A stretch of DNA of 64,000 bases. Origin: Actinostola sp. cb2023 (lineage: Eukaryota; Cnidaria; Anthozoa; Actiniaria; Actinostolidae). The notes beneath the pieces were generated by a model that saw nothing but the letters and a program-made list of their open reading frames with translations, made no database searches and was not told the DNA's origin. Below, one piece after another: positions 15,301-30,300 of the stretch; position 1 is the first letter of the stretch; each line of letters starts with the position of its first letter. The stretch is taken from assembly GCA_033675265.1 (NCBI GenBank), contig JAUJYZ010001454.1, forward strand, positions 273,605 to 337,604, in the 5' to 3' direction. The position numbers were made by a program, and so were the translations under genes.

Positions 15301-18300
15301 TCAGTAGAAGTAGCATTGTCACATCATTACCAGTAATCATTATCTTATGGGTTTTTTTTGGTTTCTAGTAAAGCTAACTTGGCTGAGTTGGACATCTGGA
15401 AAGAGTTTCTTGCCCGCCCCTCACTACCATACGTCCTGAGATTACTGTGTGGGCTTTGCAAAGGAGATGATAAAATCCAGGTTTGAACATTACACCACAT
15501 CTTTGACCTTGTTTGTATGACAACTTACTATAACATTACACCACATATTTGACCTTGTTTGTATGACAACTTACTATAACATTACACCACATATTTGACC
15601 TTGTTTGTATGACAACTTACTATAACATTACACCACATCTTTGACCTTGTTTGTATGACAACTTACTATAACATTACACCACATATTTGACCTTGTTTGT
15701 ATGACAACTTACTATAACATTACACCACATCTTTGACCTTGTTTGTATGACAACTTACTATAAATATAACATTACACCACATCTTTGACCTTGTTTGTAT
15801 GACAACTTACTATAACATTACACCACATCTTTGACCTTGTTTGTATGACAACTTACTATAACATTACACCACATCTTTGACCTTGTTTGTATGACAACTT
15901 ACTATAACATTACACCACATATTTGACCTTGTTTGTATGACAACTTACTATAACATTACACCACATCTTTGACCTTGTTTGTATGACAACTTACTATAAC
16001 ATTACACCACATCTTTGACCTTGTTTGTATGACAACTTACTATAACATTACACCACATATTTGACCTTGTTTGTATGACACTTACTATAACATTACACCA
16101 CATCTTTGACCTTGTTTGTATGATAACATAACATTACACCACATCTTTGACCTTGTTTGTATGACAACTTACTATAACATTACACCCACATCTTTGACCT
16201 TGTTTGTATGACAACTTACTATAACATTACACCACATCTTTGACCTTGTTTGTATGACAACTTACTATAACATTACACCACATATTTGACCTTGTTTGTA
16301 TGACAACTTACTATAACATTACACCATATATTTGACCTTGTTTGTATGACAACTTACTATAACATTGCACCACATCTTTGACCTTGTTTGTATGACAACT
16401 TACTATAACATTACACCACATATTTGACCTTGTTTGTATGACAACTTACTATAACATTACACCACATATTTGACCTTGTTTGTATGACAACTTACTATAA
16501 CATTACACCACATCTTTGACCTTGTTTGTATGACAACTTACTATAACATTACACCACATCTTTGACCTTGTTTGTATGACAACTTACTATAACATTACAC
16601 CACAAATGACCTTGTTTGTATGACAACTTACTATAACATTACACCACATCTTTGACCTTGTTTGTATGACAACTTACTATAACATTACACCACATCTTTG
16701 ACCTTGTTTGTATGACAACTTACTATAACATTACACCACATATTTGACCTTGTTTGTATGACAACTTACTATAACATTACACCACATCTTTGACCTTGTT
16801 TGTATGACAACTTACTATAACATTACACCACATCTTTGACCTTGTTTGTTGTATGACACATTACACCACACTTACCTTGTTTGTATGACAACTTATATAA
16901 CATTACACCACATATTTGACCTTGTTTGTATGACAAACTTACTATAACATTACACCACATCTTTGACCTTGTTTGTATGACAACTTACTATAACATTACA
17001 CCACATCTTTGACCTTGTTTGTATGACAACTTACTATAACATTACACCACATATTTGACCTTGTTTGTATGACAACTTACTATAACATTACACCACATCT
17101 TTGACCTTGTTTGTATGACAACTTACTATAACATTACACCACATCTTTGACCTTGTTTGTATGACAACTTACTATAACATTTACACCACATATTTGACCT
17201 TGTTTGTATGACAACTTACTATAACATTACACCATATATTTGACCTTGTTTGTATGACAACTTACTATAACATTGCACCACATCTTTGACCTTGTTTGTA
17301 TGACAACTTACTATAACATTACACCACATATTTGACCTTGTTTGTATGACAACTTACTATAACATTACACCACATATTTGACCTTGTTTGTATGACAACT
17401 TACTATAACATTACACCACATCTTTGACCTTGTTTGTATGACAACTTACTATAACATTACACCACATCTTTGACCTTGTTTGTATGACAACTTACTATAA
17501 CATTACACCACATATTTGACCTTGTTTGTATGACAACTTACTACATAACATTACACCACATCTTTGACCTTGTTTGTATGACAACTTACTATAACATTAC
17601 ACCACATCTTTGACCTTGTTTGTATGACAACTTACTATAACATTACACCACAAATGACCTTGTTTGTATGACAACTTACTATAACATTACACCACATCTT
17701 TGACCTTGTTTGTATGACAACTTACTATAACATTACACCACATATTTGACCTTGTTTGTATGACAACTTACTATAACATTACACCACATCTTTGACCTTG
17801 TTTGTATGACAACTTACTATAACATTACACCACATATTTGACCTTGTTTGTATGACAACTTACTATAACATTGCACCACATCTTTGACCTTGTTTGTATG
17901 ACAACTTACTATAACATTACACCACATATTTGACCTTGTTTGTATGACAACTTACTATAACATTACACCACATCTTTGACCTTGTTTGTATGACAACTTA
18001 CTATAACATTACACCACATATTTGACCTTGTTTGTATGACAACTTACTATAACATTACACCACATATTTGACCTTGTTTGTATGACAACTTACTATAACA
18101 TTACACCACATATTTGACATACATGTATTACATGCTCACACTTCTCGATATTTTAAAACAATGTTATTTGAATAGTGTTGACAATATGGTGAATGACGAT
18201 CTGATACGATCAGTGTACCTGAATTCATTATTTTACGTCAGACGGCGATCATGTTGTTTTGTGCTTTTGCCGTTGGAAAATATATTCGCCACTAGAATTC

Positions 18301-21300
18301 TGTTCTTTTGATTTCTCAAAAGTGATGTTCTTTAATTGCTTTCAAAATAAATATTATGTTGCTTTACCATTCATTTCTATCACCAAAGGGACGACGATGA
18401 ACATGGTTGGATTTTTTTACGACAAATCACGATCCAATGTACAATCGTATGACTGATAGACTGTTATGACTCAAATGACTCAACAGATAATTACTTTGTT
18501 TGTTTGTTTTGTTTGTAAATTATGTTGGAAGTCTAATAAATAAATAATAAATAAAGTATTCCTTTAAATATACATGTATAATATAATAGGAACTGCTAAT
18601 CTGACATGTGTACAAGGTTAATAATAAGGTTAGTGTATATAACCTGCCATTGCATTTTAGCATATCATTGGAGAGACATCCATCCCAGTGATCCATCGAC
18701 TTGAACAAGTCTCGTCAGAAGAGAAAGTTGGTTCACTGGCCGAGAATCTCCAAGAAGCTTTGCGTGAGAATATAGAAGTGGAGAAAACGGTATGTATGAC
18801 CTCACTTGCTTCTTTTACTTGTCATATTTAGTTTCACCAATTCTCTGCCTATTTTTATCAAGTATGATATGGTTATGTTGTCTTTAATAGATAAATGAGG
18901 TTAGACGACAAACTAGAGCTGAGAAGAAGAAACTGGCAATGGCGATGAGAGAAAAGCAACTTGGAGCATTGGGCATGCAGGTAGGCAACATCACTTTGTG
19001 TGATTATATCATGTATACAACTATTTCAAAAAAGGTGTCGTAGTGATAGGTGAACTGTGGGTCGATCTATGGGTATGCATACCGATGTATATATGCAAAT
19101 AACCTGACAACTTTTAGAATTTGTCTTCGCTTTCTTGACTCAAACGAAAAAAGTTCACCAATGCTGTTAGTGAAGAAACGTTCCTCGTGTTCGCAATGTG
19201 TTGGTAAACGTTTTCTATAGATAATTACCAGACAACACATCCTTTGAACATTTGCACAAACCAAATAACCCGCCATCGAAGGTCTACGCTTAGTTGCATG
19301 GCAAGGTCTTTGTGTAGCTGCACAAATTGTTTTTATAGGATAATCTAACCTGACCCACAGTCCACTTCGGTCTTAGAATGACCATTCTGCTATCTCCTTT
19401 CTCTCAGATAACCTTTTTTGAAATAGGAACATATTCCATGTATACATGTATATTACGTACATTATACCTGGCTTTCAAAAACTCATGCATAATTAATGAG
19501 CAATTCGTCCAATCAGAAGGACGAAATCCATCACGTGCACGTACCTTTATACCCGGTAATGCACTGCTTATTAGTATTCTTTATATAAAGAATACTAATA
19601 AGGGAAGGTCTCATATTGGTGTCGTATCATTGACCTCCCTGTTCCCTGTACGGGACGACATATATGTTCTCTGGAAAGATTGCTCCTTGGTCACACTTTC
19701 GGACCGTCGTTCAAATGTGGGATCTTTTTGAGAGTATTAGTAGTATCGGTGCACATGTGTGATGCGTTAGAAGCAACACGATACTGCTATGTGTGTGTTT
19801 TCCTTGCTGTTTTTTTTACTGAAATCATCTGAAAATGTATTATTTTGGAAGATCGTTTTTGAAGCTGTCCAATAAACTCGCAGATCGTGTTTTATCGGGT
19901 CTAAAACCACTCGGCTTCGCCTCGTGGTTTTAAACCCGATGAAACACTCCTGCTCATTTATTAAACAGTACATAGTCAATAGAATATTAATACCAAGCCT
20001 TTGGTTTGTGTTCAGACGACTGGTGATAAAATCTTAGCCAAGTCAAGCAGTCTGATTCGTGAGATGGAGCATCTGTCTGAAGAGTCTGGTCTGGCTTGCT
20101 GTATCTGTCGAGAAGGCTACATTTACAATCCACAGAAGGTTCGTATTAGTCACTAGACTACTCTTTTATCGACTGGAATCTAATAAATTAAATTGGTCAT
20201 TATCAATCAAAAACTCTCTCTCTGGGTTCAGAATATATCCATGTTTCTTAGTTTGATCACAGGCAGCCCAACCATTGCTTCTGAGGCTACTTATAATGAA
20301 TTAAAGTATATATTTGTATGCACGTCTGTTTTTGATGGGTTAATTTCCTGTGGTAGAGCGCGTGTTCGTCTCAGAAGCAATGGTTGGGCTGTCTGTGGTT
20401 TGCATGGACCAAGTGCACACTTTCTGTTAACAATCAATTTGATTTGTAGGTCCTTGGTATTTATACCTTTACCAAGAGATGTGTTGTGGAACATTTCGAA
20501 ACAAAACAACGAAAGACACAGGTAATTACCCTTGTAGTACTTTCCCCTCAGTAATCACTATCTATCCTTTCACATTCTACATTCTACATGTAGGTCTTGG
20601 AAATGTTTCAATAGCAATGAGAGATCAATTGTCAACTGGATGATTTCAGTATCTCATCACTTGTTGTATCTCTAACAGGCTTACTGTACAGTCAGTCACT
20701 TTAACGTGGTTCATTACGACTGTCATATGGCTGCTGTCAGGTAAATCCACTCCTTTTAAGTGCTTATGACGCTTATTTTTTTATTTTAAAAATCGATTAC
20801 ATATGAAGTGAATAGTGGGATGGTTCAGTATTTTGTGATTTGAGCTTCGCATTTGCGAGTTATAAAGGTTTGAAATCGTGATATGCTAATTTGGTGACGT
20901 CAACGTAGGCATTTGCCGTAACTTATATATATGTTTTCAAGTAGCACTCTTTTCTGAAATGGAAAAAAAAGTTTAACATCATTTATATAAGTTGTAGAAA
21001 AACTTTTTGCCAGATTAAAAATGTCAGTAATTTGCACAAGGGCACTTTTGTATAATAAATGATGCCTACGTTGACGTCACTGAATTACCATATCAACATT
21101 TCAAACCTTTATAACTCGCAAATGCGAAGCTCAAAACACAAAATACTGAACCATCCCACTATTCACTTCATATGTCAGTAATCGATTTTTAAAATAAATA
21201 AATAAGGAGAAAATTTGGTCTATGACAAGTTTTATTTCCTTATACGTTTTCTCTTTACAGGAGCCATTTTGAATGCTTAGCTTCCTCTCGATACTATTTT

Positions 21301-24300
21301 AATCATCTGCTGTCCGAATGTCAGTGCCGGCACTGCAAAGGAAACTTGTCTAATAAAATGTGTTCGACCATTTGCATAGACAAATCATTTGTCATAGAAA
21401 ATTTACCTGTGTAGATAGGGCTTTACCTGTGTAGATAGGGCTTTACCTGTGTAGATAGGGCTTTACCTGTGTAGATAGGGCTTTACCTGTGTAGATAGGG
21501 CTTTACCTGTGTAGATAGGGCTTTACCTGTGTAGATAGGGCTTTACCTGTGTAGATAGGGCTTTACCTGTGTAGATAGGGCTTTACCTGTGTAGATAGGG
21601 CTTTACCTGTGTAGATAGGGCTTTACCTGTGTAGATAGGGCTTTACCTGTGTAGATAGGGCTTTACCTGTGTAGATAGGGCTTTACCTGTGTAGATAGGG
21701 CTTTACCTGTGTAGATAGGGCTTTACCTGTGTAGATAGGGCTTTACCTGTGTAGATAGGGCTTTACCTGTGTAGATAGGGCTTTACCTGTGTAGATGGGG
21801 CTTTACCTGTGTAGATGGGGCTTTACCTGTGTAGATGGGGCTTTACCTGTGTAGATAGGGCTTTACCTGTGTAGATAGGGCTTTACCTGTGTAGATAGGG
21901 CTTTACCTATGTAGATAGGGCTTTACCTGTGTAGATAGGGCTTTACCTATGTAGATAGGGCTTTACCTGTGTAGATAGGGCTTTACCTGTGTAGATAGGG
22001 CTTTACCTGTGTAGATAGGGCTTTACCTGTGTAGATAGGGCTTTACCTGTGTAGATAGGGCTTTACCTGTGTAGATGGGGCTTTACCTGTGTAGATGGGG
22101 CTTTACCTGTGTAGATGGGGCTTTACCTGTGTAGATGGGGCTTTACCTGTGTAGATAGGGCTTTACCTGTGTAGATAGGGCTTTACCTGTGTAGATGGGG
22201 CTTTACCTGTGTAGATGGGGCTTTACCTGTGTAGATAGGGCTTTACCTGTGTAGATGGGGCTTTACCTGTGTAGATAGGGCTTTACCTGTGTAGATAGGG
22301 CTTTACCTGTGTAGATAGGGCTTTACCTGTGTAGATAGGGCTTTACCTATGTAGATAGGGCTTTACCTGTGTAGATAGGGCTTTACCTGTGTAGATAGGG
22401 CTTTACCTGTGTAGATGGGGCATTACCTGTGTAGATGGGGCTTTACCTGTGTAGATGGGGCATTACCTGTGTAGATGGGGCTTTACCTGTGTAGATAGGG
22501 CTTTACCTGTGTAGATAGGGCTTTACCTGTGTAGATAGGGCTTTACCTGTGTAGATAGGGCTTTACCTGTGTAGATGGGGCATTACCTGTGTAGATGGGG
22601 CTTTACCTGTGTAGATAGGGCTTTACCTGTGTAGATGGGGCTTTACCTATGTAGATAGGGCTTTACCTGTGTAGATAGGGCTTTACCTGTGTAGATGGGG
22701 CTTTACCTATGTAGATAGGGCTTTACCTGTGTAGATAGGGCTTTACCTGTGTAGATGGGGCATTACCTGTGTAGATGGGGCTTTACCTGTGTAGATGGGG
22801 CATTACCTGTGTAGATAGGGCTTTACCTGTGTAGATAGGGCTTTACCTATGTAGATAGGGCTTTACCTGTGTAGATGGGGCTTTACCTGTGTAGATAGGG
22901 CTTTACCTGTGTAGATGGGGCATTACCTGTGTAGATGGGGCTTTACCTGTGTAGATAGGGCTTTACCTGTGTAGATGGGGCTTTACCTGTGTAGATAGGG
23001 CATTACCTGTGTAGATGGGGCATTACCTGTGTAGATGGGGCTTTACCTGTGTAGATAGGGCTTTACCTGTGTAGATAGGGCTTTACCTGTGTAGATAGGG
23101 CTTTACCTGTGTAGATGGGGCTTTACCTGTGTAGATAGGGCTTTACCTGTGTAGATAGGGCTTTACCTGTGTAGATAGGGCTTTACCTGTGTAGATAGGG
23201 CTTTACCTATGTAGATAGGGCTTTACCTATGTAGATAGGGCTTTACCTATGTAGATAGGGCTTTACCTGTGTAGATAGGGCTTTACCTGTGTAGATAGGG
23301 CTTTACCTGTGTAGATGGGGCTTTACCTGTGTAGATAGGGCTTTACCTGTGTAGATAGGGCTTTACCTGTGTAGATGGGGCTTTACCTGTGTAGATGGGG
23401 CTTTACCTGTGTAGATAGGGCTTTACCTGTGTAGATAGGGCTTTACCTGTGTAGATGGGGCTTTACCTGTGTAGATGGGGCTTTACCTGTGTAGATGGGG
23501 CTTTACCTGTGTAGATGGGGCTTTACCTGTGTAGATGGGGCTGTGTTAGGGCTTTACCTGTGTAGATGGGGCATTACCTGTGTAGATGGGGCTTTACCTG
23601 TGTAGATAGGGCTTTACCTGTGTAGATAAGGCTTTACCTGTGTAGATAGGGCTTACCTGTGTAGATAGGGCTTTACCTGTGTAGATAGGGCTTTACCTGT
23701 GTAGATAGGGCTTTACCTGTGTAGATAGGGCTTTACCTGTGTAGATAGGGCTTTACCTGTGTAGATAGGGCTTTACCTGTGTAGATAGGGCTTTACCTGT
23801 GTAGATGGGGCTTTACCTGTGTAGATAGGGCTTTACCTGTGTAGATAGGGCTTTACCTGTGTAGATAGGACTTTACCTGTGTAGATAGGGCTTTACCTAT
23901 GTAGATAGGGCTTTACCTGTGTAGATAGGGCTTTACCTGTGTAGATGGGGCTTTACCTGTGTAGATAGGGCTTTACCTGTGTAGATAGGGCTTTACCTGT
24001 GTAGATAGGGCTTTACTCTATGAGTCATTGCTGGAGCCCATTACTGGTCTTACACTGTGCATGTATAAGTGTCATTGTTAGTACTGATCTTACTCTATTG
24101 TCTTTTTATACCTTAGACTGGCCCGTGGTCGCGATGAGTGGGAAAGTGCTGCCTTACAGAATGCAAACACCAAGTGCAATGGTTTGTTACCTATCTGGGG
24201 TCCACAGGTGTCAGAGTCTGCTTTTGCGAGCTGTCTTGCCAGGTATCCTACTATTTCAACAGAGTATGTCCATCAAGGGCCTATGTAAACAATAGAGTAG

Positions 24301-27300
24301 TTCCATCAAGGGCCTATGTAAACAATAGAGTAGTTCCATCAAGGGCCTATGTAAACAATAGAGTACTACCATCAAAGCCTATGTAAACAATAGCGTAGTT
24401 CCATCAAGGGCCTATGTAAACAATAGAGTAGTTCCATCAAGGGCCTATGTAAACAATAGAGTACTTCCATCAAGGGCCTATGTAAACAATAGAGTACTAC
24501 CATCAAGGCCTATGTAAACAATAGAGTAGTTCCATCAAGGGCCTATGTAAACAATAGAGTAGTACCATCAAGGCCTATGTAAACAATAGAGTAGTTCCAT
24601 CAAGGGCCTATGTAAACAATAGAGTAGTTCCATCAAGGGCCTATGTAAACAATAGAGTACTACCATCAAAGCCTATGTAAACAATAGAGTAGTTCCATCA
24701 AGGGCCTATGTAAACAATAGAGTAGTTCCATCAAGGGCCTATGTAAACAATAGAGTAGTTCCATCAAGGGCCTATGTAAACAATAGAGTAGTTCCATCAA
24801 GGGCCTATGTAAACAATAGAGTAGTTCCATCAAGGGCCTATGTAAACAATGAGTAGTTCCATCAAGGGCCTATGTAAATAATAGAGTAGTTCCATCAAGG
24901 GCCTATGTAAACAATAGAGTAGTTCCATCAAGGGCCTATGTAAACAATAGAGTACTACCATCAAGGCCTATGTAAACAATAGAGTAGTTCCATCAAGGGC
25001 CTATGTAAACAATAGAGTACTACCATCAAGGCCTATGTAAACAATAGAGTAGTTCCATCAATGGCCTATGTAAACAATAGAGTAGTTCCATCAAGGGCCT
25101 ATGTAAACAATAGAGTAGTTCCATCAAGGGCCTATGTAAACAATAGAGTAGTTGCATCAATGGCCTATGTAAACAATAGAGTAGTTCCATCAAGGGCCTA
25201 TGTAAATAATAGAGTAGTTCCATCAAGGGCCTATGTAAACAATAGAGTAGTTCCATCAAGGGCCTATGTAAACAATAGAGTACTACCATCAAGGCCTATG
25301 TAAACAATAGAGTACTACCATCAAGGCCTATGTAAACAATAGAGTAGTTCCATCAATGGCCTATGTAAACAATAGAGTAGTTCCATCAAGGGCCTATGTA
25401 AACAATAGAGTAGTTCCATCAAGGGCCTATGTAAACAATAGAGTAGTTCCATCAAGGGCCTATGTAAATAATAGAGTAGTTCCATCAAGGGCCTATGTAA
25501 ACAATAGAGTAGTTCCATCAAGGGCCTATGTAAACAATAGAGTACTACCATCAAGGCCTATGTAAACAATAGAGTAGTTCCATCAAGGGCCTATGTAAAC
25601 AATAGAGTACTACCATCAAGGCCTATGTAAACAATAGAGTAGTTCCATCAATGGCCTATGTAAACAATAGAGTAGTTCCATCAAGGGCCTATGTAAACAA
25701 TAGAGTAGTTCCATCAAGGGCCTATGTAAACAATAGAGTAGTTCCATCAATGGCCTATGTAAACAATAGAGTAGTTCCATCAAGGGCCTATGTAAACAAT
25801 AGAGTAGTTCCATCAAGGGCCTATGTAAACAATAGAGTAGTTCCATCAAGGGCCTATGTAAACAATAGAGTAGTTCCATCAATGGCCTATGTAAACAATA
25901 GAGTAGTTCCATCAAGGGCCTATGTAAACAATAGAGTAGTTCCATCAAGGGCCTATGTAAACAATAGAGTAGTTCCATCAATGGCCTATGTAAACAATAG
26001 AGTAGTTCCATCAAGGGCCTATGTAAACAATAGAGTAGTTCCATCAAGGGCCTATGTAAACAATAGAGTAGTTCCATCAATGGCCTATGTAAACAATAGA
26101 GTAGTTCCATCAATGGCCTATGTAAACAACAGAGTAGTTCCATCAAGGGCCTATGTAAACAATAGAGTAGTTCCATCAAGGGCCTATGTAAACAATAGAG
26201 TAGTTCCATCAATGGCCTATGTAAACAATAGAGTAGTTCCATCAAGGACCTATGCTGTTATATTAAGATAAGATAAACAAATATTTGCAAACGTTTCAAG
26301 GACAGACATACAGGTCAGAGGAGCAGCAAGTATCCGAGGGCAAATAGCCCCGATAGGAACTTCTAAATCTTTTTTTATTCAACAATAAAATTTTCCCTTG
26401 CGCAATATGTAGAGCTCGGGTACTGTCATCTGGTACTGTTGCGTAACATAATCGAGTTTGACCATTGCGAGCGAAGGGAAATTATTTTTGAATTGTAACA
26501 TATAGTCAAGTCATGATGGAAACTGGTTCTAAATATAACGCTGTTTGGTTTACAGACATAACAGCTACATCCAAGAAAGCACTGGCCACATTGAACCCAA
26601 TTACTACTGGGGTGTACATGATTTACGACTACTAGTGCAGCGATTTGCCTTCGAAAAGTCTTTCAGCGAAGATACTGGTGGTGGTGGAAAGGAGAGCAAC
26701 ATGCACTTTATACCATACAACGTGCATATGATACTCTATGAACTGAACACGTGAGTACACACCCATCCATGGTGGTCCAGTAGTACTCTATGTACTTTAT
26801 ACCATACAATGTGCATATGATACTCTATGACACGTGAGTACACACCCATCCATGGTGGTCCAGTAGTACTCTATGTACTTTATACCATACAATGTGCATA
26901 TGATACTCTATGACACGTGAGTACACACCCATCCATGGTGGTCCAGTACCCTATGTACTTTATACCATACAATGTGCATATGATACTCTATGACACGTGA
27001 TTACAAACCCATCCATGGTGGTCCAGTAGTACTCTATGTACTTTATACCATACAATGTGCATATGATACTCTATGACACGTGAGTACACACCCATCCATG
27101 GTGGTCCAGTAGTACCCTATGTACTTTATACCATACAATGTGCATATGATACTCTATGACACGTGAGTACACACCCATCCATGGTGGTCCAGTAGTACCC
27201 TATGTACTTTATACCGTACAATGTGCATAAGATACTCTATGACACGTGAGTACACTCCCATCCATGGTGGTCCAGTAGTACTCTATGTACTTTATACCAT

Positions 27301-30300
27301 ACAATGTGCATATAATACTCTATGACACGTGAGTACACACCCATCCATGGTGGTCCAGTAGTACTCTATGTACTTTATACCATACAATGTGCATATGATA
27401 CTTTGTGACACGTGAGTACACACCCATCCATGGTGGTCCAGTAGTACTCTATGTACTTTATACCATACAATGTGCATATGATACTCTATGACACGTGAGT
27501 ACACACCCATCCATGGTGGTCCAGTACCCTATGTACTTTATACCATACAATGTGCATATGATACTCTATGACACGTGAGTACACACCCATCCATGGTGGT
27601 CCAGTAGTACTCTATGTACTTTATACCATACAATGTGCATATGATACTTTATGACACGTGAGTACACACGCATCCATGGTGGTCCAGTACCCTATGTACT
27701 TTATACCATACAATGTGCATATGATACTTTGTGACACGTGAGTACACACCCATCCATGGTGGTCCAGTACCCTATGTACTTTATACCATACAATGTGCAT
27801 ATGATACTCTATGACACGTGAGTACACACCCATCCATGGTGGTCCAGTACCCTATGTACTTTATACCATACAATGTGCATATGATACTCTATGACACGTG
27901 AGTACACTCCCATCCATGGTGGTCCAGTAGTACTCTATGTACTTTATACCATACAATGTGCATATAATACTCTATGACACGTGAGTACACACCCATCCAT
28001 GGTGGTCCAGTAGTACTCTATGTACTTTATACCATACAATGTGCATATGATACTTTGTGACACGTGAGTACACACCCATCCATGGTGGTCCAGTAGTACT
28101 CTATGTACTTTATACCATACAATGTGCATATGATACTCTATGACACGTGAGTACACACCCATCCATGGTGGTCCAGTACCCTATGTACTTTATACCATAC
28201 AATGTGCATATGATACTCTATGACACGTGAGTACACACGCATCCATGGTGGTCCAGTAGTACTCTATGTACTTTATACCATACAATGTGCATATGATACT
28301 TTGTGACACGTGAGTACACACCCATCCATGGTGGTCCAGTACCCTATGTACTTTATACCATACAATGTGCATATGATACTCTATGACACGTGAGTACACA
28401 CGCATCCGGTGGTCCAGTAGTACTCTATGTACTTATACCATACAATGTGCATATGATACTCTATGACACGTGAGTACACACCCATCCATGGTGGTCCAGT
28501 AGTACCCTATGTACTTTATACCGTACAATGTGCATATGATACTCTATGACACGTGAGTACACACACATCCATGGTGGTCCAGTAGTACTCTATGTACTTT
28601 ATACCATACAATGTGCATATGATACTCTATGACACGTGAGTACAGACCCATCCATGGTGGTCCAATAGTACCCTATGTACTTTATACCATACAATGTGCA
28701 TATGATACTCTATGACACGTGAGTACACACCCATCCATGGTGGTCCAGTAGTACCCTATATACTTTATACCGTACAATGTGCATATGATACTCTATGACA
28801 CGTGAGTACACACCCATCCATGGTGGTCCAGTAGTACCCAAATAAGCTGTTATTATGTTTCTATATAGCACCAGACAACGAAGTCGAGAGGAGAAAAACC
28901 TACAGTCATTTATGGATGCTTCAGCTGATAAGTGTATTGACTCGGCGTACAAGGTATTGTCACATAGTCAATCCGCGTGCTCTGATTGGCTGAAAACTGT
29001 GTTTTAGCGGAGCACAGCTGTTTTGTTTGTATAGGAAAATGACCAAAATTGCGAAGAAAACAAACCCAGCGTGCGCTCAATTGCGTAACTGACGCGGCGT
29101 CAGTAGCGCGCGCACTTCACTCGCTAAAATTTTATTCAAAAACACAAGAGAATCCTCAAATTTCTTGCCATTTTCTCTCGTTCTTTTTTAGATCAAGAAT
29201 CCATAGAACAGCTTCAACCGCGCTCTGTTTCGCCTACGACTCGTGCTCTCCCTACACTTTTTTCATGCTCTCGTCACTTCCTGCGTGCTTTATTACTGAA
29301 CAGAGCATGGTTGAAGCTGTTCTATTTGTTAAGGTAATGCGGTCGTGCAATTTTTTCTCGAACAATTTTTTTTTAACTTGGCACAAATATTGATTTTGAG
29401 TGCTAGAGTAGAAAAATGAAATAACAAATGGGGGTCACCGAATCCATTGAAAGAGCTCTACCACAGGAAGCCCAACCAATGAATAGTAGTTCGAAAATGA
29501 ACACTTCGTAGATTTACTTAAAAAATAGCTCGAAAACCTCTCTTCATTTTAGTTGACCTAGACTTACAGTGGAAAAATCAGGATAGGTAACCGACTTAGA
29601 TTTTTAGATAATCGCCGTTGAATATCATGCGCAGGAAAGATGCGCACGAATGCACGATCGCATTACCTTAACTAAAATATCTTATCATTAGAACGTCATT
29701 GGATTCATTGTGATGGTTGTAGGTTGAGAGTGCGTTCTATTTGTTAACTAAAATATCTTACATTAGAACGTCATTGGATTCATTGTGATGGTTGTTTGTT
29801 TGTAGGTTGAGAGTGCGTTCTATTTGTTAACTAAAATATCTTATCATTAGAACGTCATTGGATTCATTGTGATGGTTGTTTGTTTGTAGGTTGAGAGTGC
29901 GTTCTATTTGTTAACTAAAATATCTTATCATTAGAACGTCATTGGATTCATTGTGATGGTTGTTTGTTTGTAGGTTTGAGAGTGCGTTCTATTTGTTAAC
30001 TAAAATATCTTATCATTAGAACGTCATTGGATTCATTGTGATGGTTGTTTGTTTGTAGGTTGAGAGTGCGTTCTATTTGTTAACTAAAATATCTTACATT
30101 AGAACGTCATTGGATTCATTGTGATGGTTGTTTGTTTGTAGGTTGAGAGTGCGTTCTATTTGTTAACTAAAATATCTTACATTAGAACGTCATTGGATTC
30201 ATTGTGATGGTTGTTTGTTTGTAGGTTGAGAGTGCGTTCTATTTGTTAACTAAAATATCTTATCATTAGAACGTCATTGGATTCATTGTGATGGATGGTT

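Noticed and set aside
19046..19370. Possible foldback around GTGAACTGTGGGTC and its near-complement
   Set aside because: Only about 14 bp pair with mismatch; too weak to call an element.
9683..24015. Regular arrays that resemble CRISPR
   Set aside because: Units are contiguous without unique spacers, the context is a spliced eukaryotic gene, and no cas-like gene is present.
25616..26271. Overlapping ORFs of more than 200 codons on both strands
   Set aside because: Product of a 33-bp repeat (a multiple of three) without stops; no start context or homology.
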